Shown: positions 1 through 5,171 of the stretch, piece after piece
Position numbering within the stretch: the stretch's first letter is position 1
Layout of the letters: the number at the start of each line of letters is the position of its first letter
Source of the DNA: an uncultured Clostridia bacterium
GTDB taxonomy: Bacteria; Bacillota; Clostridia; Oscillospirales; CAG-272
Assembly (NCBI GenBank): GCA_904501765.1
Contig: CAJGCM010000037.1
Coordinates: 1 to 15,048 of the forward strand
Reading direction: 5' to 3'
DNA length: 15,048 nucleotides
Made by a program: the position numbers and the translations under genes
The notes under the pieces: generated by a model
Databases searched by the model: none
The model's input: only the letters and a program-made list of their open reading frames with translations
Told to the model about the DNA's origin: nothing

Positions 1-40
1 TCACGCAAAAGCGTGATGATATACCAAACCTGCGGTTTGG
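1..40. repeat. Two short perfect hairpins at the window edge, possible palindromic repeat remnant
   Basis: Two adjacent perfect inverted repeats are visible. TCACGC/GCGTGA (1-6 and 11-16) has an AAAA loop, and CCAAACC/GGTTTGG (24-30 and 34-40) has a TGC loop. They are joined by a TGATATA-like linker. The left part is cut by the window edge, so the full element cannot be seen. Hairpins separated by short linkers resemble dispersed palindromic repeats of Clostridia. They also resemble in style, but not in sequence, the elements at 1507-1658. No coding potential was recognised. Confidence 0.45.
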
Positions 41-43
41 ATA

Positions 44-79
44 AAAAATAAACCGCTTCTTTCGAAACGGTTTATTTTT
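44..79 (-). terminator. Probable intrinsic terminator, potentially bidirectional
   Basis: A 12-bp perfect stem (44-55 with 68-79) encloses a 12-nt loop. Read on the minus strand it ends in a T-rich run (TTTATTTTTT). Because the stem carries A-tracts on one side and T-tracts on the other, it could work in both directions. On the minus strand it directly follows a partial copy of the tRNA-Gly 3' end, so it may be the terminator of a former or duplicated tRNA gene. Confidence 0.6.
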
Positions 80-102
80 GGAGCGGATTACGGGTGAGCT
101 AA
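77..102 (-). repeat. Partial duplicate of tRNA-Gly (3' end plus D-arm fragment)
   Basis: TTTGGAGCGGATTACGGG at 77-94 is an exact 18-bp direct repeat of 301-318, which holds the CCA end, acceptor strand and part of the T-arm of tRNA-Gly. It is followed at 95-102 by TGAGCTAA, which matches the D-arm side of the same tRNA (365-372). The fragment therefore looks like a tRNA-Gly copy with its middle deleted. It lacks an anticodon arm and a complete acceptor stem, so it cannot be a functional tRNA. Duplicated tRNA 3' ends are classic products of site-specific integration, but no integrase is visible here. Simple duplication and decay is equally possible. Confidence 0.55.
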
Positions 103-263
103 GAGAAAACGGTTAATAATCGTTTTCTCAACGCGAAGTCCGCAGAGTGCGAGAAATTCGAGCCGAGCTTGCGGCGGCGACGGATTTCGACACACGAACG
201 GACAGAACTCGAACCCAAAGCCGCAAGGCTTTTGGCGGGCTTCGATGCCCCTGATGCGCTCCA
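103..263. other. Non-coding stretch with small hairpins left of the tRNA operon
   Basis: No convincing gene is seen. Small inverted repeats are present: GAGAAAACG/CGTTTTCTC (103-111 and 121-129), AAAGCC/GGCTTT (217-222 and 227-232) and GGGC/GCCC (237-240 and 247-250). A T-arm-like motif (GAACTCGAACCC, around 205-216) occurs without a tRNA around it. Open frames crossing this stretch run into the tRNA genes and have no ribosome binding site, so they are treated as spurious. Confidence 0.5.
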
Positions 264-298
264 GAAAAACAAAAAGCACTCGCTAATCGCAAGTGCTT
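264..298 (-). terminator. Intrinsic terminator of the tRNA operon
   Basis: On the minus strand, 4 bases after the encoded CCA of tRNA-Gly, a 7-bp stem AAGCACT/AGTGCTT (292-298 with 274-280) with an 11-nt loop is followed by TTTGTTTTT. This is a standard rho-independent terminator placed to end the Val-Asp-Gly transcript. Confidence 0.8.
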
Positions 299-302
299 CG
301 TT

Positions 303-378
303 TGGAGCGGATTACGGGGCTCGAACCCGCCACCTCCACCTTGGCAAGGTGGCGCTCTACCAAATGAGCTAAATCCGC
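303..378 (-). tRNA. tRNA-Gly (anticodon GCC)
   Basis: The minus strand folds into a complete cloverleaf. Acceptor GCGGATT pairs with AATCCGC, the anticodon stem is CCACC/GGTGG, and the loop TTGCCAA carries anticodon GCC (complement of 343-345). The T-arm contains GGTTCGAGCC, and the 3' CCA is encoded after discriminator T. It is the last gene of a three-tRNA operon, 24 bp after tRNA-Asp and directly before a terminator. Its 3' end is repeated at 77-94. Confidence 0.97.
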
Positions 379-402
379 ATATTAATTTTTCCCCTGAAGA
401 AG

Positions 403-479
403 TGGCGACTCGGATGGGGCTCGAACCCACGACCTCTAGCGTGACAGGCTAGCGCTCTAACCAACTGAGCTACCAAGCC
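403..479 (-). tRNA. tRNA-Asp (anticodon GTC)
   Basis: The minus strand gives acceptor GGCTTGG pairing with CCGAGTC (with G-T wobbles), anticodon stem CTAGC/GCTAG and loop CTGTCAC with anticodon GTC (complement of 443-445). The T-arm has GGTTCGAGCC. Discriminator G is followed by an encoded CCA. It is the middle gene of the operon, 51 bp after tRNA-Val and 24 bp before tRNA-Gly. Confidence 0.97.
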
Positions 480-496
480 ATTTTTCTTCATAGACA

Positions 497-527
497 ATTT
501 TCTCCTCACGGTGTGTGAGGAGAAAAT
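497..527 (-). repeat. Perfect 13-bp hairpin in the spacer between tRNA-Val and tRNA-Asp
   Basis: ATTTTCTCCTCAC (497-509) is the exact reverse complement of 515-527, with a 5-nt loop. The T-tract lies on the 5' side and the A-tract on the 3' side of the stem. That is the reverse of a terminator, and no U-run follows on the minus strand. It could be a processing stem in the polycistronic tRNA precursor or a small palindromic insertion; its role is unknown. Confidence 0.6.
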
Positions 528-530
528 GTT

Positions 531-606
531 TGGTGGAAAGTATAGGGCTCGAACCTATGACCCTCTGCTTGTAAGGCAGATGCTCTCCCAACTGAGCTAA
601 CCTTCC
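531..606 (-). tRNA. tRNA-Val (anticodon TAC)
   Basis: The minus strand gives acceptor GGAAGGT pairing with ACTTTCC (one G-T), anticodon stem TCTGC/GCAGA and loop CTTACAA with anticodon TAC (complement of 571-573). The T-arm is AGGTTCGAGCCCT, and discriminator A is followed by an encoded CCA. It is the first gene of the operon, beginning 15 bp downstream of the -10 box of a consensus promoter. Confidence 0.97.
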
Positions 607-621
607 GTTCTTTGCTTTAGT

Positions 622-650
622 ATTATAACAAAAGCTTTTTTATTTGTCAA
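622..650 (-). promoter_or_regulatory. Consensus sigma-A promoter of the tRNA operon
   Basis: On the minus strand, TTGACA (650-645) and TATAAT (627-622) are separated by exactly 17 bp. Both hexamers match the consensus perfectly, as expected for stable RNA genes. The predicted start lies only a few bases before tRNA-Val. Confidence 0.92.
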
Positions 651-720
651 CCCCTTTTTTAAAAAAATGAGAGTTTTCTTTTCTCTGGGAGAACAAAAAT
701 AAAATTATTTCTGTTTTATC

Positions 721-749
721 TTGAATGTTACGCTCACATATGATAAAAT
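721..749 (+). promoter_or_regulatory. Probable promoter of the HAD hydrolase gene (extended -10)
   Basis: TTGAAT (721-726) and TAAAAT (744-749) are 17 bp apart. TGA just before the -10 box makes a TGn extended -10 element. It lies 36 bp before the start codon at 785. Confidence 0.65.
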
Positions 750-784
750 TTACGGTGTAAATCAAGACGTAGCAGGAGATAAAT

Positions 785-1411
785 ATGAAGAAAATCAAGA
801 ACATATTTTTCGATTTTGGAAGAACTGTCGTACAGCATCCGGAGGACGGCGCAGGTCTTAGGATAGTACAGCATTTCGGGAGTGATCTGTCAGAGGCTGA
901 CGCACAAATGCTACGGGGCGAGATTTTTTCCGTTGCAAAATATTCAAACAGACTTGACGAGGGCTCTTTGTCCCGTGACGAATACAGGCAGCTGCTCTGC
1001 GACTCTCTGCCAGAGAGGCTGCATGAGGTGGCGCTTGCCGCCGCCGATTATCCTATAGATATGCTCCCTTTTATTCCCGGTATGGATAAGCTTCTCACGA
1101 AACTCAGGAAGTTAGGGTATAAGCTGTATATAACGTCAAACTTGGATTCACTGCACGCAGAGCAGATGTGGCATACCGTGTACAGAAATTACTTTGACGA
1201 TATGATTTTTTCAAGCGAAATAAAGGTAAGAAAGCCTTATCCCGAATTCTTTAAGAGAGCTTGTGAAAAATTCAAGGCAGCCCCCGAGGAAACTCTCTTT
1301 ATCGACGACCTTGAGGAAAACGTCGCAGGGGCGCTGCTCTGCGGAATAAAGGGTTTCGTTTTTGGAGGGAATCCCGACGAGGCGCTTGATTTCATTTTAG
1401 CGGCTGACTAA
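785..1411 (+). CDS. HAD-superfamily hydrolase, subfamily IA type
   Basis: A 208-residue protein with the four HAD motifs in order. Motif I FFDFGRTVV has nucleophile Asp10, motif II is TSN (Ser118), motif III is the Lys in RKPYP (Lys150), and motif IV is FIDD (Asp174, Asp175). A helical cap of about residues 20-90 sits between motifs I and II, as in subfamily IA. The usual second Asp of motif I (DxD) is Gly12. The same DxG form is known in glucose-1-phosphatase-like YihX proteins (DLGNV), so activity is not excluded. A cytosolic phosphatase or other HAD hydrolase is likely; the substrate cannot be told. Start ATG 785 has AGGAG six bases upstream. The gene stands alone with its own promoter; no clear terminator follows, only an AT-rich 8-bp inverted repeat at 1439-1446/1466-1473. 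Confidence 0.9.
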   Translation: MKKIKNIFFDFGRTVVQHPEDGAGLRIVQHFGSDLSEADAQMLRGEIFSVAKYSNRLDEGSLSRDEYRQLLCDSLPERLHEVALAAADYPIDMLPFIPGMDKLLTKLRKLGYKLYITSNLDSLHAEQMWHTVYRNYFDDMIFSSEIKVRKPYPEFFKRACEKFKAAPEETLFIDDLEENVAGALLCGIKGFVFGGNPDEALDFILAAD

Positions 1412-1506
1412 ACCGCAATTTCTCCCACTCTTAAATTTCAAATATTAAGTTTTCGTAAATAATGGAATATTTGTGCGCCCCTTTACCGCTTTTGTTATAT
1501 AATAAC

Positions 1507-1576
1507 CTCACGGCTTCGCTCTTTCAGGAGCGAATGGTAGGCGCTCCGCCTACAAAATCAAGGATTTTGCCGTGAG
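1507..1576. repeat. Structured palindromic element 1: closing stem plus three hairpins
   Basis: An 8-bp closing stem CTCACGGC/GCCGTGAG (1507-1514 and 1569-1576) encloses three perfect hairpins. They are TTCGCTC/GAGCGAA (1515-1521, 1528-1534), GTAGGCG/CGCCTAC (1537-1543, 1547-1553) and AAAATC/GATTTT (1554-1559, 1563-1568). Nearly every base is paired, giving a four-way-junction or cloverleaf fold that would form equally in RNA of either strand or as a DNA cruciform. It has no T-arm, anticodon loop or CCA, so it is not a tRNA. It is probably a dispersed palindromic repeat or MITE-like element. Confidence 0.75.
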
Positions 1577-1589
1577 AACATTGGCATAA

Positions 1590-1658
1590 CACAGGTCGTG
1601 TTGCGACACGACTGAAAGGCTTTGCCTTTCCACAAGCCTACCGGCTTGTGTGCCTGTG
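1590..1658. repeat. Structured palindromic element 2: same architecture, different sequence
   Basis: Closing stem CACAGG/CCTGTG (1590-1595, 1653-1658) encloses three perfect hairpins. They are GTCGTGT/ACACGAC (1595-1601, 1606-1612), GAAAGGC/GCCTTTC (1614-1620, 1624-1630) and CACAAGCC/GGCTTGTG (1631-1638, 1643-1650). The G at 1595 can pair in either the closing stem or the first hairpin. Total length (69 bp) and topology match the element 13 bp upstream (70 bp) although the stem sequences differ. This suggests selection or copying of structure rather than sequence. Confidence 0.75.
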
Positions 1659-1662
1659 GATA

Positions 1663-1671
1663 TGTTATAAT
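1663..1671 (+). promoter_or_regulatory. Possible extended -10 promoter for the flippase-glycosyltransferase unit
   Basis: TGTTATAAT is a perfect TGn-TATAAT extended -10 box, placed just after structured element 2. No good -35 box is seen 17 bp upstream, because that position lies inside the last hairpin. A leader of about 95 nt would precede the start codon at 1772. A second TATAAT occurs at 1498-1503, before element 1. Confidence 0.45.
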
Positions 1672-1771
1672 CGTTATAAAAACGACAGCTCCAAAGGGAT
1701 TAAGAGCCCGCACCGAACGCAAAGCTTCACCTCGTCAAGAACATTATTTACAGGAAAGGACGGTAACATGC

Positions 1772-2971
1772 ATGGATAAGAAATCCTCCAAACTAAAAAC
1801 AGGCTCCTATATACTGTACGGCATACTAACCGTTCTGATTCTGGTTCTTATTCTTTCCATGAACGATATTGGCGAGATTTTTGAAACCGTCAAATCGGCA
1901 AACTTTTCATACATATTGCTCGGTATGCTGTGCATTCTTTTACACATGGCGCTCTACCCCCTATCTCTCTGCGTACTTACAAAGGCGAGAGGCTGCAAAA
2001 TAAGCTTCGGCGTCACGTACAACATAGCTATGACCGAGCATTTTTTCAACGGTATCACTCCCTTCGCCACGGGCGGTCAGCCCTTCCAGGCTTATGCTTA
2101 TTCAAGGGCGGGGGTAAAGGTTTCCGAATCAACCTGCCTTCTGCTTATGAATTTTATGGTGCATATGCTGGTTACAAACGGCTTTGCCCTGCTATCACTG
2201 ATTTATTTCAAGTATTTCGTTGTCGACCTTGTTATGACGATTATAGCCATAGTGGGCTTCACTATGAATTTTGCCGTGCTTATTTTCACCTTCCTTCTCG
2301 CCACGAGCAAAAGGGCAAGAGGTATTTTATGCAAAATTCTCGACCTTCTTTGCAAAATAAAATTCTTAAACAAATTTTTAGCTCCAAAGGCAGAGGGTGT
2401 TAAAGAATATTTCAAGCAGGTTCAGGAAGCGTTTTCCCACCTTATGAAGAAAAAATGCGCTTTCTTATTAGCAATATTCACTAAAATTCTTTCAATGGCG
2501 GCGTATTATACCACCACCTACTTTATCCTTTTGGCGCTTGGCGTCAACGTTACGCCTAACGATTTGTTCTTTATCATTTGCGGCACGTCATTCGCTATTA
2601 CTATGGTAGTATTCCTTCCCACCCCCGGCTCCAGTGGCGGAATAGAATTTGCATTCCGTACGGTGTTTGCATCCCTTGCCATGGGCGCGGCTGTTACGGT
2701 TTCCTACGGCGGTATGCTGATATGGAGACTTATGAGCTATTACGTCGTAATGCTCCTATCCCTGTTCTGCTATATAGGTCTTGAAATTTATTTTTCAAGA
2801 CGGGCTAAAGCAAAGGCGGAAATTGCGACTGAAGGCTATGACGGTGAGGATTTGCAGCCAACAGAAGGCTACGAAAGCTCTGACACAACCCCCGACCTCT
2901 CGGACTCTTCCGATATTAAAAGCGATGCAGCCTCACAAAAGTTAAATTCTCCCGAGGAGGACGTAAAATGA
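1772..2971 (+). CDS. Flippase-like integral membrane protein (LPG synthase TM-region / YbhN family)
   Basis: A 399-residue polytopic membrane protein with roughly eight hydrophobic segments, including residues 12-29, 46-68, 120-145, 152-176, 228-256, 262-282 and 314-340. Family signatures are FFNGITPFATGGQP (91-104) and LPTPGSSGG-E (282-292). These are typical of the transmembrane domain of lysylphosphatidylglycerol synthases and stand-alone YbhN-like proteins, thought to move lipids or glycolipids across the membrane. The C-terminal aminoacyl-transfer domain of MprF is absent. Residues about 345-399 form an acidic, serine-rich cytosolic tail. ATG 1772 is preferred over an in-frame ATG at 1622: AAAGGA lies 11 bases upstream of 1772, whereas the longer start would sit inside structured element 2. 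Its stop overlaps the next start by 4 nt (ATGA), so it is coupled to the glycosyltransferase. The substrate is inferred to be a glycolipid. Confidence 0.85.
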   Translation: MDKKSSKLKTGSYILYGILTVLILVLILSMNDIGEIFETVKSANFSYILLGMLCILLHMALYPLSLCVLTKARGCKISFGVTYNIAMTEHFFNGITPFATGGQPFQAYAYSRAGVKVSESTCLLLMNFMVHMLVTNGFALLSLIYFKYFVVDLVMTIIAIVGFTMNFAVLIFTFLLATSKRARGILCKILDLLCKIKFLNKFLAPKAEGVKEYFKQVQEAFSHLMKKKCAFLLAIFTKILSMAAYYTTTYFILLALGVNVTPNDLFFIICGTSFAITMVVFLPTPGSSGGIEFAFRTVFASLAMGAAVTVSYGGMLIWRLMSYYVVMLLSLFCYIGLEIYFSRRAKAKAEIATEGYDGEDLQPTEGYESSDTTPDLSDSSDIKSDAASQKLNSPEEDVK

Positions 2972-3810
2972 CAAGGATTCCGGTATGCTATTGCGGAAAC
3001 AGACGGATTTTCGGCGGCGTTTTTATGTCTATGCTGTCGGTTATAAAGCACACAAGCGAGCCTCTGCAGGTCATTCTTATGACTATGGATATCTCCTATA
3101 AGAACGAGAAATTCGTCCCCTTTACCGAGGAGCAGCGTGCCCTGCTCGAGAGGACCGTAAAGCGGAAAAACCCGGAGAGCACCGTGGAAATAATCGACGT
3201 ATCCGAATATCAGAAAAAATACTTTGACGGGGGCAAAAACCAAAACAACTCATACACGCCCTACACCAACGCAAGACTTTTCCTCGACCTTTTGGAGGTC
3301 CCCGACAAAATAATCTACCTTGATGCTGACGTAATGTGCTGCTCTGACATAAAGGAGCATTTCGATATTGATATAGAGGGGTATGAATTTGCCGCGACTC
3401 TTGACGTAGTCGGGCATAGGTTTTTCCCGAGAAAATACTGCAACGCCGGCGTTCTTATGCTGAATATACCGAAGATACGGGAAACCGGGCTTTTTGAAAA
3501 GGCAAGAGTTATGGTAAGAACAAGAAGCCTTATGATGCCCGACCAATCAGCAATCAACCGCCACGCCAAGGCAAAGCTCGTTCTTCCCTACCGTTTTAAC
3601 GAGCAAAGGGATATAAAACCTGAAACGGTATACAAGCATTTCTGCAAAGGCTATAAGTGGTGGGGGCCTATTCTCACCTCCTATAACATAAAACAGTGGC
3701 ACAGAGATAAGGTTCACGAGAAGCTCGGTATACACACGTTTGACGATATTTACGAGGAGTATGACAGAATAATTGCCGAGGCTGGCAACAGAGAGCTTAT
3801 AGAAATTTAA
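2968..3810 (+). CDS. Glycosyltransferase family 8 protein
   Basis: A 280-residue soluble protein with the GT8 layout. The N-terminal nucleotide-sugar-binding part begins CYCGNRRIFGG. The metal-binding DxD motif is DAD at 119-121 (IIYLDADVMC), followed by CNAGVLMLN (158-166) and PDQSAIN (191-197). A late His (QWH, 243-245) corresponds to the C-terminal metal-binding region of GT8 enzymes. Members are retaining transferases that use UDP-Glc or UDP-Gal, often in cell-surface glycan or glycolipid assembly. It starts with an ATGA overlap on the flippase-like gene and has GAGGAGG seven bases upstream, so the two are translated together. The pair suggests sugar addition to a lipid that is then flipped. 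The donor and acceptor cannot be told from sequence. A terminator follows 42 bp after the stop. Confidence 0.88.
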   Translation: MTRIPVCYCGNRRIFGGVFMSMLSVIKHTSEPLQVILMTMDISYKNEKFVPFTEEQRALLERTVKRKNPESTVEIIDVSEYQKKYFDGGKNQNNSYTPYTNARLFLDLLEVPDKIIYLDADVMCCSDIKEHFDIDIEGYEFAATLDVVGHRFFPRKYCNAGVLMLNIPKIRETGLFEKARVMVRTRSLMMPDQSAINRHAKAKLVLPYRFNEQRDIKPETVYKHFCKGYKWWGPILTSYNIKQWHRDKVHEKLGIHTFDDIYEEYDRIIAEAGNRELIEI

Positions 3811-3852
3811 CATTATAGTATGCGTGACGGTGTTGCCAATTCACGCTACCCG

Positions 3853-3893
3853 AAAAGAGGAAGTTGGACAAGGGTCGATTTCCTCTTTTTATT
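3853..3893 (+). terminator. Intrinsic terminator after the glycosyltransferase
   Basis: AAAAGAGGAA (3853-3862) pairs perfectly with TTCCTCTTTT (3880-3889) around a 17-nt loop and ends in a T-run. A second small inverted repeat, GCGTGA/TCACGC (3822-3827, 3841-3846), lies just upstream. Confidence 0.8.
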
Positions 3894-3966
3894 ATGCCTT
3901 ATCTTCGGTCACGTTTTGCCACCGACTTCATATCATATAAATACCAAAGCACGTGGAGGATTTAAT

Positions 3967-4593
3967 TTGTTAGTAATCAGGCAATACGAAAGAGAAAAGG
4001 CTCTCGCCTATGCAAAAAGATATGCCTTTTCTCAAAACCCTATATTTGGAAATTTCAGAGGTATCGGAGGGAATTGTACTAATTTTGTGTCCCAGTGCCT
4101 TTACGCCGGCAGTTGCCAAATGAATTACACTAAGACCTTCGGCTGGTATTACATCTCTATGGAGGAGCGAGCGCCCGCCTGGACGGGAGTGGAGTATTTT
4201 TATAATTTCCTTACCGAAAACAACGGGCTCGGCCCCTTCGGCAGAGTGGCAGAGGCGGACGAATGTGAGATAGGCGACGTAATACAACTGGGAAGGAATG
4301 AGGACGGTTATTATCACACTCTTCTGATTGTCGGCTTTGAAGGCGACGATATTCTGGTGGCAGCGCAAACCGACGATGCCTTTAACAGGCCTCTTTCTTC
4401 CTACGACTACGACTACTCAAGATTTATAAAAATCGTAGGCGTCAGGTTCGCCGTGCCGTCAAGCCTTGACTGCTTCCTTTCGGTTTATGACGGAATTGCA
4501 ATAATCCAAGGCGCCGATTATAATGCTGCCGAGGTTCCGCAGCCTAACGCAAACGGTGATGCCGCAAACCCGGGGAGTCCGGAGGGGGCGTAG
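3967..4593 (+). CDS. Putative amidase-domain protein (Amidase_6-type cysteine hydrolase), TTG start
   Basis: From TTG 3967 the protein has 208 residues. The core YEREKALAYAKRYA...NP...GGNCTNFVSQCLYAG matches the Amidase_6 (putative amidase, NlpC/P60-CHAP-like) fold. Cys37 is the predicted nucleophile and His117 (YYHTLLIVG) the base; GDVIQL (103-108) precedes it. Such domains usually cleave amide bonds, often in cell-wall peptides. GGAGGA sits six bases before the TTG. An in-frame ATG at 3820 would give 257 residues and a pseudo-signal sequence, but that stretch is the preceding gene's terminator and the ATG has no ribosome binding site. From the TTG start there is no signal peptide, so cytosolic location or non-classical export is implied. 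The C-terminal 20 residues or so are low-complexity (N, P, G, A). A TATAAA at 3936-3941 may be a -10 box, but no well-spaced -35 is seen. Confidence 0.8.
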   Translation: MLVIRQYEREKALAYAKRYAFSQNPIFGNFRGIGGNCTNFVSQCLYAGSCQMNYTKTFGWYYISMEERAPAWTGVEYFYNFLTENNGLGPFGRVAEADECEIGDVIQLGRNEDGYYHTLLIVGFEGDDILVAAQTDDAFNRPLSSYDYDYSRFIKIVGVRFAVPSSLDCFLSVYDGIAIIQGADYNAAEVPQPNANGDAANPGSPEGA

Positions 4594-4619
4594 CTCTCCC
4601 GAAGGGACTGGAGGTAAAA

Positions 4620-4669
4620 TGCGGAAAATCTCAAGATTTTTGGGTTAAAATATTGATTTTTATTCCGCA
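4620..4669. other. Branched inverted-repeat structure downstream of the amidase gene
   Basis: TGCGG (4620-4624) pairs with CCGCA (4665-4669). Inside are AAAATC/GATTTT (4625-4630, 4635-4640; TCAA loop) and AAAAT/ATTTT (4647-4651, 4656-4660). The first inner hairpin, followed by T residues, could serve as a weak terminator for the amidase gene. The right side overlaps the -35 region of the next promoter. A GGAGG-led nine-codon frame (ATG 4618) crosses it but is not called as a gene. Confidence 0.4.
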
Positions 4670-4681
4670 ATATGCTAAACT
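4653..4681 (+). promoter_or_regulatory. Promoter of the small membrane protein gene (extended -10)
   Basis: TTGATT (4653-4658) and TAAACT (4676-4681) are 17 bp apart, with TGC directly before the -10 box (TGn element). The start codon follows at 4715. Confidence 0.6.
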
Positions 4682-4714
4682 GTGTACGTAATTCTTTATA
4701 AAGGAGAAAACACA

Positions 4715-4954
4715 ATGGCAAAGAAAAGTTCTTTAATCAAAACCTTCGACGAGCTTCCTTGGCTTCTTAAAATCATACTTTGCATTCCCGCTCTTGATAT
4801 CGTCTGGGCAATTTACAGAATTGTAAAGGGTGTTACAGAGAACAACATGACTCTCGTTGTAATAGGAATTATCTGGATTATCGGTGCTTGTTCTATAACC
4901 TGGATTATAGACCTTATTTCCGTTATCATTTACAAGCATCCTATACTCGCTTAA
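4715..4954 (+). CDS. Small two-helix membrane protein, function unknown
   Basis: A 79-residue protein with a short basic N-terminus (MAKKSSLIKTFDELP). Two hydrophobic segments, about residues 16-36 and 47-72, are separated by a short polar turn (KGVTENN). The ATG at 4715 has AAGGAG eight bases upstream. A more distal in-frame ATG at 4682 lacks a ribosome binding site and would begin at the predicted transcription start. The gene has its own promoter and a strong terminator, so it is monocistronic. Similar short hypothetical membrane proteins occur in Clostridia, but I cannot name a function. The -10/-35 sites, ribosome binding site and terminator together argue that this is a real expressed gene. 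Confidence 0.8.
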   Translation: MAKKSSLIKTFDELPWLLKIILCIPALDIVWAIYRIVKGVTENNMTLVVIGIIWIIGACSITWIIDLISVIIYKHPILA

Positions 4955-5001
4955 AATACATAAGCGCAGGGCTGTCTTACATGACAAACCCTAAAAAATG
5001 C

Positions 5002-5044
5002 GGCAGGGGTATTGCTCATAGCATCTCCCCTGCCAACTTTTTTT
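5002..5044 (+). terminator. Strong intrinsic terminator after the small membrane protein
   Basis: GGCAGGGG (5002-5009) pairs with CCCCTGCC (5027-5034) and is followed by AACTTTTTTT. It insulates the upstream gene from the purine operon. A weaker imperfect hairpin with a T-run lies at about 5057-5085. Otherwise nothing is seen between 5045 and the promoter at 5127. Confidence 0.9.
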
Positions 5045-5126
5045 GCGAAAATGCACAAAGGCTCCTCTTAACATGAGAGCTTTTTGCTCGGAAATCGTCA
5101 AATTTGCGCTAAATTTAAATATTATA

Positions 5127-5155
5127 TTGACTTTATAAAATATTTATGTTAAAAT
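5127..5155 (+). promoter_or_regulatory. Promoter of the purine operon (extended -10)
   Basis: TTGACT (5127-5132) and TAAAAT (5150-5155) are spaced 17 bp apart. TGT before the -10 box forms a TGn extended element. Transcription would begin near 5162, about ten bases before the first helix of the riboswitch. Confidence 0.85.
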
Positions 5156-5171
5156 ACTGAAGTAACTTGAT

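Noticed and set aside
169..372. Plus-strand open frame of 67 residues ending in tRNA-Gly
   Set aside because: Its C-terminal part is the antisense of tRNA-Gly and no start signal is present; a known type of mis-annotation.
128..430. Minus-strand open frame of 100 residues across the tRNA genes
   Set aside because: It is a translation of tRNA-Asp, tRNA-Gly and the terminator; it has no ribosome binding site and shows the usual pattern of spurious tRNA-overlapping proteins.
1439..1473. AT-rich inverted repeat CAAATATT/AATATTTG after the HAD gene as a terminator
   Set aside because: The stem is only A-T pairs except one, the loop is 19 nt and there is no T-run, so it is too weak to call.
1507..1658. 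tRNA-like or CRISPR interpretation of the hairpin blocks
   Set aside because: No anticodon arm, TTCGA T-loop or CCA end. The two blocks do not share a repeated sequence with unique spacers as a CRISPR array would.
1622..1771. Longer 449-residue version of the flippase-like protein
   Set aside because: The extra 50 residues come from structured element 2 and the promoter region, with no ribosome binding site before ATG 1622. ATG 1772 has one.
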